Positions 30,893-40,787 are shown, numbered from the stretch's first letter. The stretch: 57,042 nt of DNA from Hylemonella sp. (GCA_030680575.1 JAUXVI010000003.1:1-57042), one strand, 5' to 3'. Made by a program: numbers and translations. Notes: generated from the sequence alone by a model not told the origin.

Positions 30893-31915
30893 ATGACATC
30901 CTCCAGTCCTGTCCAGTTTTTGAGCCCTGAAGAAATTGCCACGCGCAAGTCGGAGGAAGCCGCACACCTTAAATTTGCCGATCTGGCCTTCGTCTTCCGG
31001 GATCGGGCCTTGCGCTTGCGCCAACTGGCTGCGGCACACCCGATGCGGGACTACCTGATCTTCACGGCCGACGTGGCGGATGCCCAGCACACCGTGCTGG
31101 CCGCACCGCGCACGGTGCGCCTGCCATCGCAGGAGTTCCTGGGGGAGGCCGCACGCTCCGGCGTCGCGCCGCTGGCGTTTCCCCACTGGAGCCCGGGCGA
31201 GGAATGGCGCGAGGACCTGCGCGACCTGTTGACCAGGCTGCTGGCACAAGCCGGGCAGGGGCCTGCGCGCGAGGTGCTGGTCGGTTTGCAAGTGGCCAGT
31301 GCGGAGCAGCTGGATCAGCAGGCCGAGCGCCTGCTGGCCGGCATCATGCTCGGTCTGGACATGGCAACGGCACCGCTGATCGGCGCCGCCTTGCAGGTGT
31401 ACTGGACGCGCTTGGTCGCACGTACCCAGGCCGCTTTTCCTGACCTGGCCTTCGGCCCGATCGACAATGCCCGCGTCTGCCCCTGCTGCGGCAGCCAGCC
31501 GGTGGCCAGCGTGGCGCGCATCGGTAACGACGAAGCCGGTTCGCGCTACCTGCACTGCGCGCTGTGCCAGACCGAATGGCACATGGTTCGCATCAAGTGC
31601 AGCCATTGCGAAAGCACCACGGACATCACCTACCAGGAACTGGAAAGCACCGACGACGCCTTTCCGGCCACCATGGCGCCCAAAGGCGCGGTGCGCGCCG
31701 AGTGCTGTGGCGAGTGCGGCCACTACCTGAAGATCGTCGACATGGGCAAGGACGCTCACGTGGACCCGGTCGCCGATGACCTAGCCACGGTGACGCTCGA
31801 CCTGCTGGTGAGTGAGGTCGGCCAGGTGCGCCACGGCCTCAACTACATGTTGTTGTGGGGTGAGCCGACCGACGAGTCGCAGGCCCTCGAACACCGCCAC
31901 GCGGGAGCGCCGTAA
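30893..31915 (+). CDS. fdhE: Formate dehydrogenase accessory protein FdhE (copy 2)
   Basis: A 340-residue maturation factor with the four cysteine pairs of the family: CPCCGSQP, CALCQTEWH, CSHCEST and CGECGHYLK. The C-terminal 'ADDLATVTLDLLVSE' matches copy 1. I use ATG 30893 (MTSSSPVQFL); upstream in-frame sequence would run into the terminator. The TAA stop overlaps the selA ATG (TAATG). Confidence 0.93.
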   Translation: MTSSSPVQFLSPEEIATRKSEEAAHLKFADLAFVFRDRALRLRQLAAAHPMRDYLIFTADVADAQHTVLAAPRTVRLPSQEFLGEAARSGVAPLAFPHWSPGEEWREDLRDLLTRLLAQAGQGPAREVLVGLQVASAEQLDQQAERLLAGIMLGLDMATAPLIGAALQVYWTRLVARTQAAFPDLAFGPIDNARVCPCCGSQPVASVARIGNDEAGSRYLHCALCQTEWHMVRIKCSHCESTTDITYQELESTDDAFPATMAPKGAVRAECCGECGHYLKIVDMGKDAHVDPVADDLATVTLDLLVSEVGQVRHGLNYMLLWGEPTDESQALEHRHAGAP

Positions 31916-33363
31916 TGACATCGCCCGACGGATCCATGGTTCATGGTCCGAAGGCGATGCTGGCCAAGCTCCCTTCCGTTGACCGACTGATCAACCTGCC
32001 TGCCAGTCAGGCGCTGGTGACTGCGCACGGTGCTGCACTGGTGACCGAGCAGGCCCGTGTGCTGCTGGCCGAAGTGCGTCAGGACCTCCTCAACGGCAGC
32101 ATGCCTGCCATCACGCTGGACGAGGCTGGCCTCACGCAGGTACTGCAGGCCCGCTGCATGCAGCGCCTGGCGCCGCGCATGCAGCGGGTCATCAACCTCA
32201 CCGGTACCGTCATCCACACCAACCTGGGTCGCGCCGTGCTGCCGCAGGCTGCGATCGACCACATCACGGCTATGATGGCCGGCCCCAACAACCTCGAATA
32301 CGATTTGGCCAGCGGCAGCCGCGGCGACCGCGACAGCATCGTCGAGGGCCTGCTGTGCGAGATCACCGGTGCCGAAGCGGCCACCGTGGTCAACAACAAC
32401 GCCGCCGCCGTGCTGCTCACCATTGCCGCGCTGGCACGCGAGCGTGAGGTGGTGGTCTCGCGCGGCGAGCTGGTGGAAATTGGCGGCGCCTTCCGCATGC
32501 CCGATGTCATGGCTAGCGCCGGCGCCAGGATGGTCGAAGTCGGCACCACCAACCGCACCCACCTGGCCGACTACGAGCGTGCCATCACGCCGGCCACCGC
32601 CATGCTGATGAAGGTGCACACCAGCAACTATGCGGTTCAGGGTTTCACCTCCGCCGTGTCGGAAGCCGAGCTGGCGCCGCTGGCCCGCGCCAAAGGCGTG
32701 CTGCTGGCCACCGATCTGGGCAGTGGCTCGCTGGTCGACATGAGCAAATACGGCTTGCCGAAGGAGCCCACGCCGCAGGAAATGCTCGCGGCCGGTTGTG
32801 ACGTCGTCACCTTCTCCGGCGACAAGCTGCTGGGCGGCCCGCAGGCCGGCCTGATCGTCGGCAGCAAAGCTGCGGTCACTCGCATCCGCAAGTTCCCCAT
32901 GAAGCGTGCGCTGCGCCTGTCCAAGCTGCCGCTGGCCGCGCTGGAAGCCACGCTCACGCTTTACCTGCAGCCGGATCGGTTGACCGAGCAGTTGCCCACG
33001 TTGCGCTGGCTTACAAGATCGCGCGAGACCGTGGCCGCCACAGCACAGACTCTGCTGGCACCATTCCAGCTGGCCCTGGCGTCTCGTTACACCGTGCAGG
33101 TGGTCGAGCTCAGCAGCCAGATTGGCTCCGGCTCGCTGCCCCTTGACCGCCTGCCGTCGGCCGGTCTGGCTATCGCACCGGTGCTGTCCGGCAAGCGCGG
33201 CCTGGGCACGGCGCTGGAGACCCTTTCCACCGCGTTGCGCGAACTGCCGGTGCCCATCATCGGCCGCGTGGAAGACGACCGCCTGCTGCTGGACTGCCGT
33301 TGCCTTGACGACGTGGCACAAGTGCTGGACCAGCTCGCCAATTTGAAGGCCGCGCTCGCATGA
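31915..33363 (+). CDS. selA: L-seryl-tRNA(Sec) selenium transferase (copy 2)
   Basis: 482 residues with the same domain order as copy 1. The PLP lysine is K304 in '[14 protein letters not shown]', and '[14 protein letters not shown]' and '[11 protein letters not shown]' are intact. It is coupled at both ends: it starts on the fdhE stop and its TGA overlaps the selB ATG by four bases. There is no flavoprotein gene between selA and selB here. Confidence 0.97.
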   Translation: MTSPDGSMVHGPKAMLAKLPSVDRLINLPASQALVTAHGAALVTEQARVLLAEVRQDLLNGSMPAITLDEAGLTQVLQARCMQRLAPRMQRVINLTGTVIHTNLGRAVLPQAAIDHITAMMAGPNNLEYDLASGSRGDRDSIVEGLLCEITGAEAATVVNNNAAAVLLTIAALAREREVVVSRGELVEIGGAFRMPDVMASAGARMVEVGTTNRTHLADYERAITPATAMLMKVHTSNYAVQGFTSAVSEAELAPLARAKGVLLATDLGSGSLVDMSKYGLPKEPTPQEMLAAGCDVVTFSGDKLLGGPQAGLIVGSKAAVTRIRKFPMKRALRLSKLPLAALEATLTLYLQPDRLTEQLPTLRWLTRSRETVAATAQTLLAPFQLALASRYTVQVVELSSQIGSGSLPLDRLPSAGLAIAPVLSGKRGLGTALETLSTALRELPVPIIGRVEDDRLLLDCRCLDDVAQVLDQLANLKAALA

Positions 33364-35279
33364 TCGTCGGCACAGCAGGCCACATCGACCACGGCAAGAC
33401 CGCACTGGTGCAGGCGCTCACCGGCGTCAATGCCGACCGCCTGCCGGAAGAGAAGAAGCGCGGCATCACCATCGAGCTGGGCTACGCCAGCTTGGCCGGG
33501 CCGGGGGGTGCCACGATTTCGTTTGTCGACGTGCCGGGCCACGAGAAGCTGGTGCGCACCATGGTGGCCGGCGCCAGCGGCATCGACTACGCGCTGCTGC
33601 TCATCGCGGCCGATGACGGCGTCATGCCGCAGACTGTGGAGCACATCACCATCCTGGCGTTGCTGGGCATCACGCGCGGTGCCGTGGTCATCACCAAGAC
33701 CGATCGCGTGGCGCTCGACCTGCTGCAAGAACGTCAGCAACAGGCGCAGGCCCTGCTGGCCACCCATGGCCTGAACGACTATGCGGTGCTGGCCGTCTCG
33801 GCGCACCGCGGCGACGGCATGCCCGAGTTGCGGGAGCACTTGTTTGCCGCGGCACGCAGTTTGCAGGCGCGCCAGGTAGAAGGCGCCGGTTTCCGCATGG
33901 GGCTGGACCGTGTCTTCACGTTGGACGGCATTGGCACCGTGGTGGCTGGCAGCATCACTGCTGGCCGCGTGGCGGTGGGCGACAGCCTGTGCCTAGCGCA
34001 CGACCCGAGCAACAGTTACCGCGTGCGAAGCCTGCACAGCCACAACCAGAGCCTGCAGCAGGCCCAGGCCGGCCAGCGCTGCGCCATCGGTTTGGTGGGG
34101 CTGGAACGCAGCAAGGTCGAGCGCGGCCAGACGCTGTGCGATTCGGCCATCGCCCAAGGCACACAACGCGTGGACGTGTGGCTGCAGTTGGCGCCAACCG
34201 AAGAGCGCGTGCTGCGTTCCGGCACGTTGGTGCACTTGCATGCCGGCACGCAGGATGTCATGGCCACCGTGGCCGTGCTCGGTCAGTCGTCCATCGCCCC
34301 CGGGGAGGGCGCACCGGCGCAACTGGTCGTTCAGCACCCGGTGCAGCTGTGGTGGGGCGAACGCTTCGTGCTGCGCGACGCCTCGGCCACCCGCACCGTG
34401 GCCGGCGGCAGCGTGCTCGACGTGCAGGGCCTGGCGCGCTACCGGCAAACGCCGCAACGCCTGGCTTACCTGCAAAGCCAGCGCAATACGGATGCGGCCC
34501 AACGCCTGCTCGGTGCCTTGGCCAATGCGCCCTTTGGCATCAATGGTGCCGACTGGCTGCGCAACGCCGGCTTGCTGGCCTGGCCTTTTGATCCTGCCGC
34601 CTTGCCCGACACCGTGTTTGATGCGAAGCAGCAATGGCTGGTGGCAGCCGACCAGTTGGCGCAGAGCGAGAGCGCCGTGCTCGGCATGCTCAAGGATTTC
34701 CACGCCAAGCTGCCGGAAGACATGGGGCCTGACACCAAGCGCGCGCGTCGCCTGGCCGCACCGCGCATGCCCGAAGTGCTGTGGGAACACCTGCTGGCGC
34801 GCCTGGTGGCGCAAGGCAAGATCAATCGGCGCAACGGCTTCATTCATCTGGCTGCGCACGGCGAACAGCTGCGCGAGGCCGACCGCATCGTGGCCCAGCG
34901 TGCATTGCCGCTGCTGGAGCAGGGCCGCTTCGACCCGCCCTGGGTGCGCGACATCGCTGGCACCGTGCGCATTCCCGAGACGCAGGTGCGTAGCGTGCTG
35001 GCACGCCTGGCCAAAAGCGGCGAGGTGTTCCAGATCGTCAAGGACCTGTACTACCACCCCAAGGTGGTGCAGGAGCTGGCGCAACTGGCGCGCGAGATCG
35101 AGCAACGTGAGGGCGAGATCACCGCAGCGGCGTATCGTGATGCCACGAATCTGGGGCGCAAGCGTGCCATCCAGATTCTCGAATTTTTTGACCGCATCGG
35201 CTTTCTGCGCCGGGTCGGTGACATACACTTGATTCGCCCCGGTACGCCCCTGTTTGCACAGGAGGCAGTGCCGGTATGA
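33360..35279 (+). CDS. selB: Selenocysteine-specific elongation factor SelB (copy 2)
   Basis: 639 residues: G1 'GHIDHGKT', G3 'DVPGHE', G4 'TKTD', and the C-terminal SECIS-binding winged helices ending '[27 protein letters not shown]'. The last winged helix is almost identical to copy 1, matching the identical SECIS hairpins, while the middle (about residues 350-450) is more divergent. Only four bases separate its stop from the tRNA-Sec gene. Confidence 0.97.
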   Translation: MIVGTAGHIDHGKTALVQALTGVNADRLPEEKKRGITIELGYASLAGPGGATISFVDVPGHEKLVRTMVAGASGIDYALLLIAADDGVMPQTVEHITILALLGITRGAVVITKTDRVALDLLQERQQQAQALLATHGLNDYAVLAVSAHRGDGMPELREHLFAAARSLQARQVEGAGFRMGLDRVFTLDGIGTVVAGSITAGRVAVGDSLCLAHDPSNSYRVRSLHSHNQSLQQAQAGQRCAIGLVGLERSKVERGQTLCDSAIAQGTQRVDVWLQLAPTEERVLRSGTLVHLHAGTQDVMATVAVLGQSSIAPGEGAPAQLVVQHPVQLWWGERFVLRDASATRTVAGGSVLDVQGLARYRQTPQRLAYLQSQRNTDAAQRLLGALANAPFGINGADWLRNAGLLAWPFDPAALPDTVFDAKQQWLVAADQLAQSESAVLGMLKDFHAKLPEDMGPDTKRARRLAAPRMPEVLWEHLLARLVAQGKINRRNGFIHLAAHGEQLREADRIVAQRALPLLEQGRFDPPWVRDIAGTVRIPETQVRSVLARLAKSGEVFQIVKDLYYHPKVVQELAQLAREIEQREGEITAAAYRDATNLGRKRAIQILEFFDRIGFLRRVGDIHLIRPGTPLFAQEAVPV

Positions 35280-35283
35280 ACAT

Positions 35284-35379
35284 GGAAGGGAAACGCTCCT
35301 GGTGGGGCGGCTGGGCTTCAAACCCAGTGGGTGGCGCCATGCGTCGCCGGGTAGGTTCGACTCCTGCTCCCCTCCGCCA
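35284..35379 (+). tRNA. selC: tRNA-Sec (UCA anticodon), copy 2
   Basis: 96 bases with encoded CCA (35377-35379) and anticodon TCA at 35318-35320. The long variable arm is identical to copy 1. The anticodon stem differs by a compensated pair (CTGGG/CCCAG versus CCGGG/CCCGG), and the D stem is CGCTCC/GGGGCG with one U-G. The 8-bp acceptor stem (GGAAGGGA with TCCCCTCC) has an A-C mismatch at its fourth pair. The 4-base gap from selB means it must be released from the selB transcript by RNase P and other processing, unless a promoter lies inside selB. Confidence 0.95.
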
Positions 35380-35553
35380 CGATATGGCATCTTGCTGCTG
35401 CGCGGCCACATCTCGATCCTGCGATGCTCACCGTACATGGGTACGGTTGCGCTTCTCGGACCGACCTGAGGCCGCTCGCGACGCAATCTGCCACATCGTG
35501 CCTCTCGCTCGTCGCCCTTTGGGCGACATTGAACCTGTGCGTGGAGGCTCTCT

Positions 35554-36000
35554 TTGAAACTTCTCGGTTTCGACTACCCTGACGAGTTGTATTACTGGCT
35601 GGAGCGCGACATGTGGGCGCGCCGGCTCGACAGTGGGCTGGTGCAAGTGGGCATCACGGCCTTTGGTGTTCAGATCAGCGGCGCTTTCTTCATGTGTCGG
35701 CCCAAGCCAACCGACACCGAGTTGGCGCAGGGGCAGACCGTGGCCGTGGTGGAACTCAACAAATCGGTGGTTACTGTCAAGACGCCGGTCTCGGGCATCG
35801 TGCGCGAGGTCAACCCGCTGCTGGCTGATGCGCCCGAACTCATCGAGCAGGAGCCTTATGGCAAGGGGTGGCTGGTGATGATCGAGCCCACGCGATGGGA
35901 GACCGATCTGGCGCTGTTGCATCACGGTGCTGCGCTGCCCGAGGCCGCTACCACGCGCATGAAGCTCGAAAACATGGATTTTTCGGAAGGCAAGGCATGA
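35554..36000 (+). CDS. GcvH-like lipoyl-domain protein (selenium-island copy 2)
   Basis: A 148-residue counterpart of the copy 1 protein. The lipoyl hairpin reads 'VVELNKSVVTVKTPVSG' with K70 at the same residue number, and MCRPK (Cys48) is also kept. The C-terminus is longer and ends 'MDFSEGKA'. It starts at TTG 35554 after GGAGG, 174 bases beyond the tRNA, and its stop overlaps the next start (ATGA). No other glycine-cleavage gene is present. Conservation of this pair next to tRNA-Sec in both islands supports a selenium-linked role. Confidence 0.8.
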   Translation: MKLLGFDYPDELYYWLERDMWARRLDSGLVQVGITAFGVQISGAFFMCRPKPTDTELAQGQTVAVVELNKSVVTVKTPVSGIVREVNPLLADAPELIEQEPYGKGWLVMIEPTRWETDLALLHHGAALPEAATTRMKLENMDFSEGKA

Positions 36001-36389
36001 GTGCAGACACGTCGATCCGTTCGCTTGCCATGCTGCTCTGGTCGGCCGACCTGTCCGCGCCGCAGCGCGTGGCCACCCCCTTCGTGATGGCGCAGGCCGC
36101 GGTGGCACTTGACATGACGGTGGAGCTGTACTTCACCGCACAAAGCGTGCACCTGCTCACGCCGCAGGCCGGTACCTCGGCTGTGGGCTTTGGTACCGAG
36201 CAGCGTCCGCTGGCCGACTACCTGGCCGAGGTGCACGCGCTTGGCATCAAGCTCTTCGCCTGCAGCCAGGCGCTGCATGCGGCCGGGCTGCAGCGTTCCG
36301 ATCTGACGCCGCTGTGCACGGGGCTTGGTGGTGCAGTCCAGTTCATGGGCCGCTGCACCGACCCGCGCTGGCGCACGCTGGTGTTTTGA
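35997..36389 (+). CDS. DsrE-like sulfurtransferase-fold protein (selenium-island copy 2)
   Basis: A 130-residue protein aligned with copy 1: 'RSLAMLLWSADLSAPQRVATPF', 'ALDMTVELYFTAQSVHLL', Cys89 in '[15 protein letters not shown]' and Cys107 in 'LCTGLGGAVQFMG'. Both cysteines are conserved between the copies, and the first matches the DsrE/TusD active cysteine. It is translationally coupled to the GcvH-like gene. This ends the second selenium island; the convergent fahA gene follows. Confidence 0.78.
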   Translation: MSADTSIRSLAMLLWSADLSAPQRVATPFVMAQAAVALDMTVELYFTAQSVHLLTPQAGTSAVGFGTEQRPLADYLAEVHALGIKLFACSQALHAAGLQRSDLTPLCTGLGGAVQFMGRCTDPRWRTLVF

Positions 36390-36541
36390 AAAGCATGAAC
36401 CAAGCCGCCATTGACAGTCGCAGGGGAAACCGTACGGTTTTTCAGTACGGGACACCTTGAGACGACAGGCCGGCGCGTGAAGCCGGTCTTCTCGGTCGCG
36501 ACGGGTGACTCAGCTGTCCTTGCGCATCGTCACGGAGGGCC

Positions 36542-37849
36542 TCAGCCCCGCGCCGGTAGCAGCGTGCCTTCGCACACCCCAAAGCCGATGCGCGCAGCCC
36601 CGGCCTGGCTGCAGTGGCCACGCAGCAGCACGGTGTCACCGTCCTGCAAGAAGGTGCGTGTCTCGCCATTGGGCAGGCTGATGGGATGCTTGCCGCCGGT
36701 GGTCAGCTCCAGCAGGGCGCCCGCCTGATCCAGCGTCGGGCCCGACAGCGTGCCGCTGCCAAACAGATCGCCTGGCTGCAGGTTGCAGCCGTTGACGGTG
36801 TGGTGCGTCACCAGTTGGGCGATGGTCCAGTAGGCGTGGCGGTAGCTGGTCTGTACCAAGCGGTGAGGCGCGAGCCCGGCCTGCTTCATCTTGGCGGTCT
36901 GGATCAACACCTCAAGCTGGATGTCCAGCGCGCCGCGTCTGCGGTTGGCCGGTGTGTCCAGGTAGGGTAGGGGCTGCGGGTCTTCGGCCGGACGAAACGG
37001 CACGGTGCGGTACGGTGCCAGCGCTTCGAGTGTCACCACCCAGGGCGAGAGGGTGGTAGCGAAGTTCTTGGCCAGAAACGGCCCCAACGGCTGGTATTCC
37101 CAGGCCTGGATGTCGCGTGCCGACCAGTCGTTGAGCAGGCACAGGCCGAACACATGGTCCTCTGCCTCTGTCATGGGAATGGACTGACCCAGTGCATTGC
37201 CCTGGCCAATGAAGATACCCAACTCCAGCTCAATGTCCATGCGCTGGCTGGGCGCTAGCACCGGGGCCGTGGCGCCGGGTGCCATCAGTTGCCCCTTGGG
37301 CCGGTGAAACGCCTGGCCCGACACGCCAATGCTGGAACTGCGGCCGTGGTAGCCAATGGGCACCCACTTGTAGTTGGGCAGCAGCGGGTTGTCGGGACGG
37401 AACAGTTTGCCGACGTTGGTGGCGTGGTAGACCGAGGTGTAGAAATCGGTGTAGTCGCCAATGCGTGCCGGCAGGGCGTATTCCACCTGTGCTTGCGGCA
37501 GCAGCGCGCCTTGCAAGGTGGTTTGCAAGGGTGAGCCTTCACGCAGCGCGCGTGACAGCGCCAGACGCAGGGCCGACCAGACGGCCGGGCCCTGGGCCAT
37601 CAGCCCGTTCAGGGCCGGTTGGGCCAGGGCAGCCGTGACGCTGGCGTCCAACCCCAGAGCGGCGCACACGGCGGGCTGGCCCAGGTCCAGCACCTGGTCG
37701 CCAATGGCCACACCGACCCGAAACGCCTCCTGGCTGCCCTGACGCCGGAAGATGGCAAAGGGCAGGTTCTGGATGGAGAAGTCGCTGTCTGGATCGTTGG
37801 CCGTGGCGACCCAGCTGCGCAGGGCCGGCTTGTGCGTCTCGTTGATCAT
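36542..37849 (-). CDS. fahA: Fumarylacetoacetase
   Basis: A 435-residue hydrolase splitting fumarylacetoacetate (or a close analogue) into fumarate and acetoacetate. 'DYTDFYTSVYHATNVGKLFRP' and 'WVPIGYHGRSSSI' carry the catalytic His and substrate contacts, 'ELELGIFIG' the metal acids, and 'NDWSARDIQAWEYQPLGPFLAKNF' the core. ATG 37849 overlaps the stop of the VOC gene. It is the last gene of the P450-VOC-fahA set. No homogentisate dioxygenase is in the window. Confidence 0.93.
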   Translation of the reverse strand: MINETHKPALRSWVATANDPDSDFSIQNLPFAIFRRQGSQEAFRVGVAIGDQVLDLGQPAVCAALGLDASVTAALAQPALNGLMAQGPAVWSALRLALSRALREGSPLQTTLQGALLPQAQVEYALPARIGDYTDFYTSVYHATNVGKLFRPDNPLLPNYKWVPIGYHGRSSSIGVSGQAFHRPKGQLMAPGATAPVLAPSQRMDIELELGIFIGQGNALGQSIPMTEAEDHVFGLCLLNDWSARDIQAWEYQPLGPFLAKNFATTLSPWVVTLEALAPYRTVPFRPAEDPQPLPYLDTPANRRRGALDIQLEVLIQTAKMKQAGLAPHRLVQTSYRHAYWTIAQLVTHHTVNGCNLQPGDLFGSGTLSGPTLDQAGALLELTTGGKHPISLPNGETRTFLQDGDTVLLRGHCSQAGAARIGFGVCEGTLLPARG

Positions 37850-38391
37850 GCCTTGCCGTCCTCGAACTCCAGCGAGTGCATCCATGCGGCGTGCTTCGGC
37901 GCGCGTTTGGTCTGGCTCCATTCGTTGAGCATGTCCCACTTCACGGCCGCAGCGCGGGCCACGAGCTCGGGCGTGCTGGTGTCCACGGCCAGTTCCAGGC
38001 GGTGGCCGTTGGGGTCGAAGAAATAGATCGACTTGAACAGCGTGTGGTCGGTGATGCCCACCACCTCAATGCCATCGGCCTGCAGCCGCGCCTTGACCTG
38101 CTCCAGCACGGCCAGCGACTCGACCTCGAATGCAATGTGCTGCACCCAGGCAGGGGTGTTGGTGTCGCGGCCCATCTCGGGCTGCAGGGGCAGTTCGAAG
38201 AAGGCCAGCACATTGCCGGCCCCGGCGTCCAGGAAGATGTGCATGTAGGGGTCATGCGCCTTGGTGGAAGGCACCAGGTCTTCGGCAAAAGCGAGCTGGA
38301 AGTCCATGTTGAGGTACTTGCCGTACCACTCGACGGTCTGCTTGGCGTCCTTGCAGCGGTAGGCCACGTGGTGAATCTTTTGAATCTTCAT
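37846..38391 (-). CDS. VOC-superfamily (glyoxalase/dioxygenase-fold) protein
   Basis: A 181-residue protein with two beta-alpha-beta-beta-beta units. 'KIHHVAYRCKDAKQTVEWYGKYL' begins the first and 'VQHIAFEV' the second; the late 'SIYFFDPNGHRLELAV' supplies the typical metal-binding glutamate. Candidate metal ligands are the histidines in 'IHHVAY' and 'QHIAF' plus that glutamate. It may be a ring-cleaving dioxygenase or an isomerase acting before fumarylacetoacetase; sequence alone does not decide. It starts 47 bases after the P450 gene, with a GGAG-like site. Confidence 0.8.
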   Translation of the reverse strand: MKIQKIHHVAYRCKDAKQTVEWYGKYLNMDFQLAFAEDLVPSTKAHDPYMHIFLDAGAGNVLAFFELPLQPEMGRDTNTPAWVQHIAFEVESLAVLEQVKARLQADGIEVVGITDHTLFKSIYFFDPNGHRLELAVDTSTPELVARAAAVKWDMLNEWSQTKRAPKHAAWMHSLEFEDGKA

Positions 38392-38438
38392 GTCTTTCTC
38401 CTGATGTGTGTAGTAGTGAGCGTGAGGGGTATTGCCGC

Positions 38439-40787
38439 TCAGAGCTCAAGGATCAGCTTCATGCCTGCCGCCCGTGAGCAGCAGGCCATCATCTTGTTGT
38501 TGGTCTCGCGTTCGGAGCGCGTCAGCACCACATCGCGGTGATCCACCTGGCCCGACAGCACCTTGACTTCGCAAGAGCCGCACAGGCCTTCGCCGCAATC
38601 GCTCTGGATGTCGATATTGGCAGAGCGCAAGGCAGTCAGCAAGGTCTGGTCGGCCGGCACCTTGACGACCAGGCCTGAGTCCTTGAGCTCGACCTCGAAC
38701 GCGTGTTCTTTCTCCGGGTCGAGGGAGCCGCGGGTGGACTGGAAGTGTTCAACCCGCAATGCATCTTCCGGCCATTGCTCGCAGCAGGCCTCCAGTGCCT
38801 CCAGCATCCGCACCGGGCCGCAGGCGTAGATCTGCGTTCCTTCCTGCGGCTGGCCCAGCAGCTGGTCGAAGTCGTTGCGCTGGCCTTCATCCTTGGCATG
38901 GACATGCAGCCGCGCGCCATGCAGCTGGGACAGTTCATCCAGAAAAGCCATGGTGTCGCGCGAACGTCCGCTGTAGTGCAGCTCGTAGTCGATCCCGAGT
39001 TCCTTGGCTCTGCGCGCCATCGTGGCGACCGGGGTGATGCCGATGCCGCCCGCGATGAAGATGGCTTTCTTCGTGCTTTCATCAAACCGGAAATGGTTGC
39101 GCGGGCCGCGGATCTTGAGCTTGTCACCGCGTTGGATGTTCTCGTGCAGCCAGCGCGAGCCACCCCGGCTGTCCGGGTCCTTGAGCACGGCGATCTCCAG
39201 CACGCTGCTGTCAGCCGGGTCGCCGCACAGCGAGTACTGGCGCGACAGATCAGGCGTGCCGCACTCGACGTCAATGTGCGAACCCGGTGTCCAACGCGGC
39301 ATGGTGCTGCCGTCGGGGGACTTCAGCCGCAGGTGCAGGATGTCGGTCGCCACCTGGCGCACCTCGTCCACCACGACGGTTCGGCTGATCGCATGCCGAG
39401 ACGGTTCACCAATGCGGACGGCGGCATTCTGTACCAGGATTTCAGGGTACGCACGTTCCGGGTTCAGCGTCGGGTCCCATTCCACCCAAAGGTGCTCGGG
39501 GCCCCGGAAGGAGGTATTGGGCACATACGTGAACTTCTGTTCCGTCAGGTGCATGTGCGGCAGGCGCTTGGTGAGTTCCTCCAGGAAGATCTGCAGCTCC
39601 ATGCGCGCCAGGTTCTTGCCCATGCACTGGTGCGAGCCGTAACCAAAGGTCAGGTGCTCGCTCGAGTTGTCGCGGCGGATGTCGAAGAGGTCCGGGTCTT
39701 CGAAGTGCCGCTCATCATGGTTGGCGGACGACATCACGATCAGCAGCCGGCTGCCGGCGCTGATGTCGATGTCGCCAATCCGTGTGTCCTGGGTGGCCAT
39801 CCTTCGCCAGGCGGCCACCGAGCCGTTGTAGCGGATGCATTCCTCCACCGCATTGGGAATCAGGCCCGGGTCGTCGCAGAGTTCACGCCAAGCGCTGGGG
39901 TGCTGCAATAGCAGCTTGACGGCATTGGCCGTGGCGTTGGCCGTGGTCTCGTGCGCGGCCACGATGCCGGCCATCATCATCGAGTGCAGGTACGAGTCGG
40001 TCACGACATCCGGGTACTCGACCTGCTTGCGGATGCCGTAGCGCATCCAGCCTGGGCCGCTGGGGTCTTTGCGCATCTTGTCCAGGATCTTGCCGGCCAA
40101 CTGCCAGAAGTTGCCGACCGCGTGCGCGACCTTGATCTGCTCCTCCGGCTTCGGCCGTCCCCAGGTGTTGACGGTGTGCGCAATCGAGTACTGCCGCAGC
40201 GTGTCCATGTCTTCCTCGGGCACGCCCAGGAAGTGCAGGGCGATGGTGAGCGGCACCTCCCACAGCATCTGGTCGACCAGGTCGGCCTTGCCGTCGTTGA
40301 TGAAGCGGTTCACGTAGTCCCGCGTCACCTGGCGCACCATGGGCTCATGGTGCTTGAGCGCTTCGGGGGTGAACGGCTCCATGAGCACGCGGCGCCGCGC
40401 CATGTGGGCCGGCTCGTCTTCGTTCACCAGCGTGCGGTTCATCGCGTAGTTGTAGGACGCAAGAACCTCGTTGGCCTCCTGGCTGGTGGGGGTGATTTTT
40501 TCCAGCGCGATCGAGGGGCTGAACGTGATGTTGTCGCGGAAGATCGCCTTGATGTCGTCGTAGCGCGTCACGACCCAGTAACCCAGCTTGGGGCTGTAGA
40601 AAATCGGTTCCTGCTCCCGCGCCCAGCGCACGTACTCGGGCGGGTCTTGCTGGTAGGCGTCTTCGAACGGGTCGAATTCAGCCGCACGCTGGCTGATGGG
40701 GCAGCCATTGGGCGCCTGCAAGCCGGCCAAGGCCTGGTGGTCAATGGGGCAGCCCGACTTGACGGCCGCAGCACTGGAAGAGTTCAT
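38439..40787 (-). CDS. Self-sufficient cytochrome P450 (CYP116B type) fused to FMN/2Fe-2S reductase
   Basis: A 782-residue fusion. The P450 domain (about 35-450) has the I-helix 'GIVAAHETTANATAN' and the heme loop 'FGYGSHQCMGKNLARME' with Cys388 as ligand. A phthalate-dioxygenase-reductase-like part follows: FMN-binding 'RQYSLCGDP', an NAD pocket ('FIAGGIGITPVATMA') and a C-terminal plant-type [2Fe-2S] motif ('DCGEGLCGSCEVKVL...CC'). The domain order heme-FMN-FeS is that of class VII P450s such as P450-RhF. The likely role is monooxygenation or O-demethylation of an aromatic compound feeding the VOC and FAH steps. It heads the minus-strand operon. Confidence 0.92.
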   Translation of the reverse strand: MNSSSAAAVKSGCPIDHQALAGLQAPNGCPISQRAAEFDPFEDAYQQDPPEYVRWAREQEPIFYSPKLGYWVVTRYDDIKAIFRDNITFSPSIALEKITPTSQEANEVLASYNYAMNRTLVNEDEPAHMARRRVLMEPFTPEALKHHEPMVRQVTRDYVNRFINDGKADLVDQMLWEVPLTIALHFLGVPEEDMDTLRQYSIAHTVNTWGRPKPEEQIKVAHAVGNFWQLAGKILDKMRKDPSGPGWMRYGIRKQVEYPDVVTDSYLHSMMMAGIVAAHETTANATANAVKLLLQHPSAWRELCDDPGLIPNAVEECIRYNGSVAAWRRMATQDTRIGDIDISAGSRLLIVMSSANHDERHFEDPDLFDIRRDNSSEHLTFGYGSHQCMGKNLARMELQIFLEELTKRLPHMHLTEQKFTYVPNTSFRGPEHLWVEWDPTLNPERAYPEILVQNAAVRIGEPSRHAISRTVVVDEVRQVATDILHLRLKSPDGSTMPRWTPGSHIDVECGTPDLSRQYSLCGDPADSSVLEIAVLKDPDSRGGSRWLHENIQRGDKLKIRGPRNHFRFDESTKKAIFIAGGIGITPVATMARRAKELGIDYELHYSGRSRDTMAFLDELSQLHGARLHVHAKDEGQRNDFDQLLGQPQEGTQIYACGPVRMLEALEACCEQWPEDALRVEHFQSTRGSLDPEKEHAFEVELKDSGLVVKVPADQTLLTALRSANIDIQSDCGEGLCGSCEVKVLSGQVDHRDVVLTRSERETNNKMMACCSRAAGMKLILEL

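Noticed and set aside
35284..35379. tRNA-Sec copy 2 as a pseudogene
   Set aside because: Despite one A-C mismatch, all arms, the UCA anticodon, the long variable arm and CCA are intact, and a compensated pair exists in the anticodon stem.
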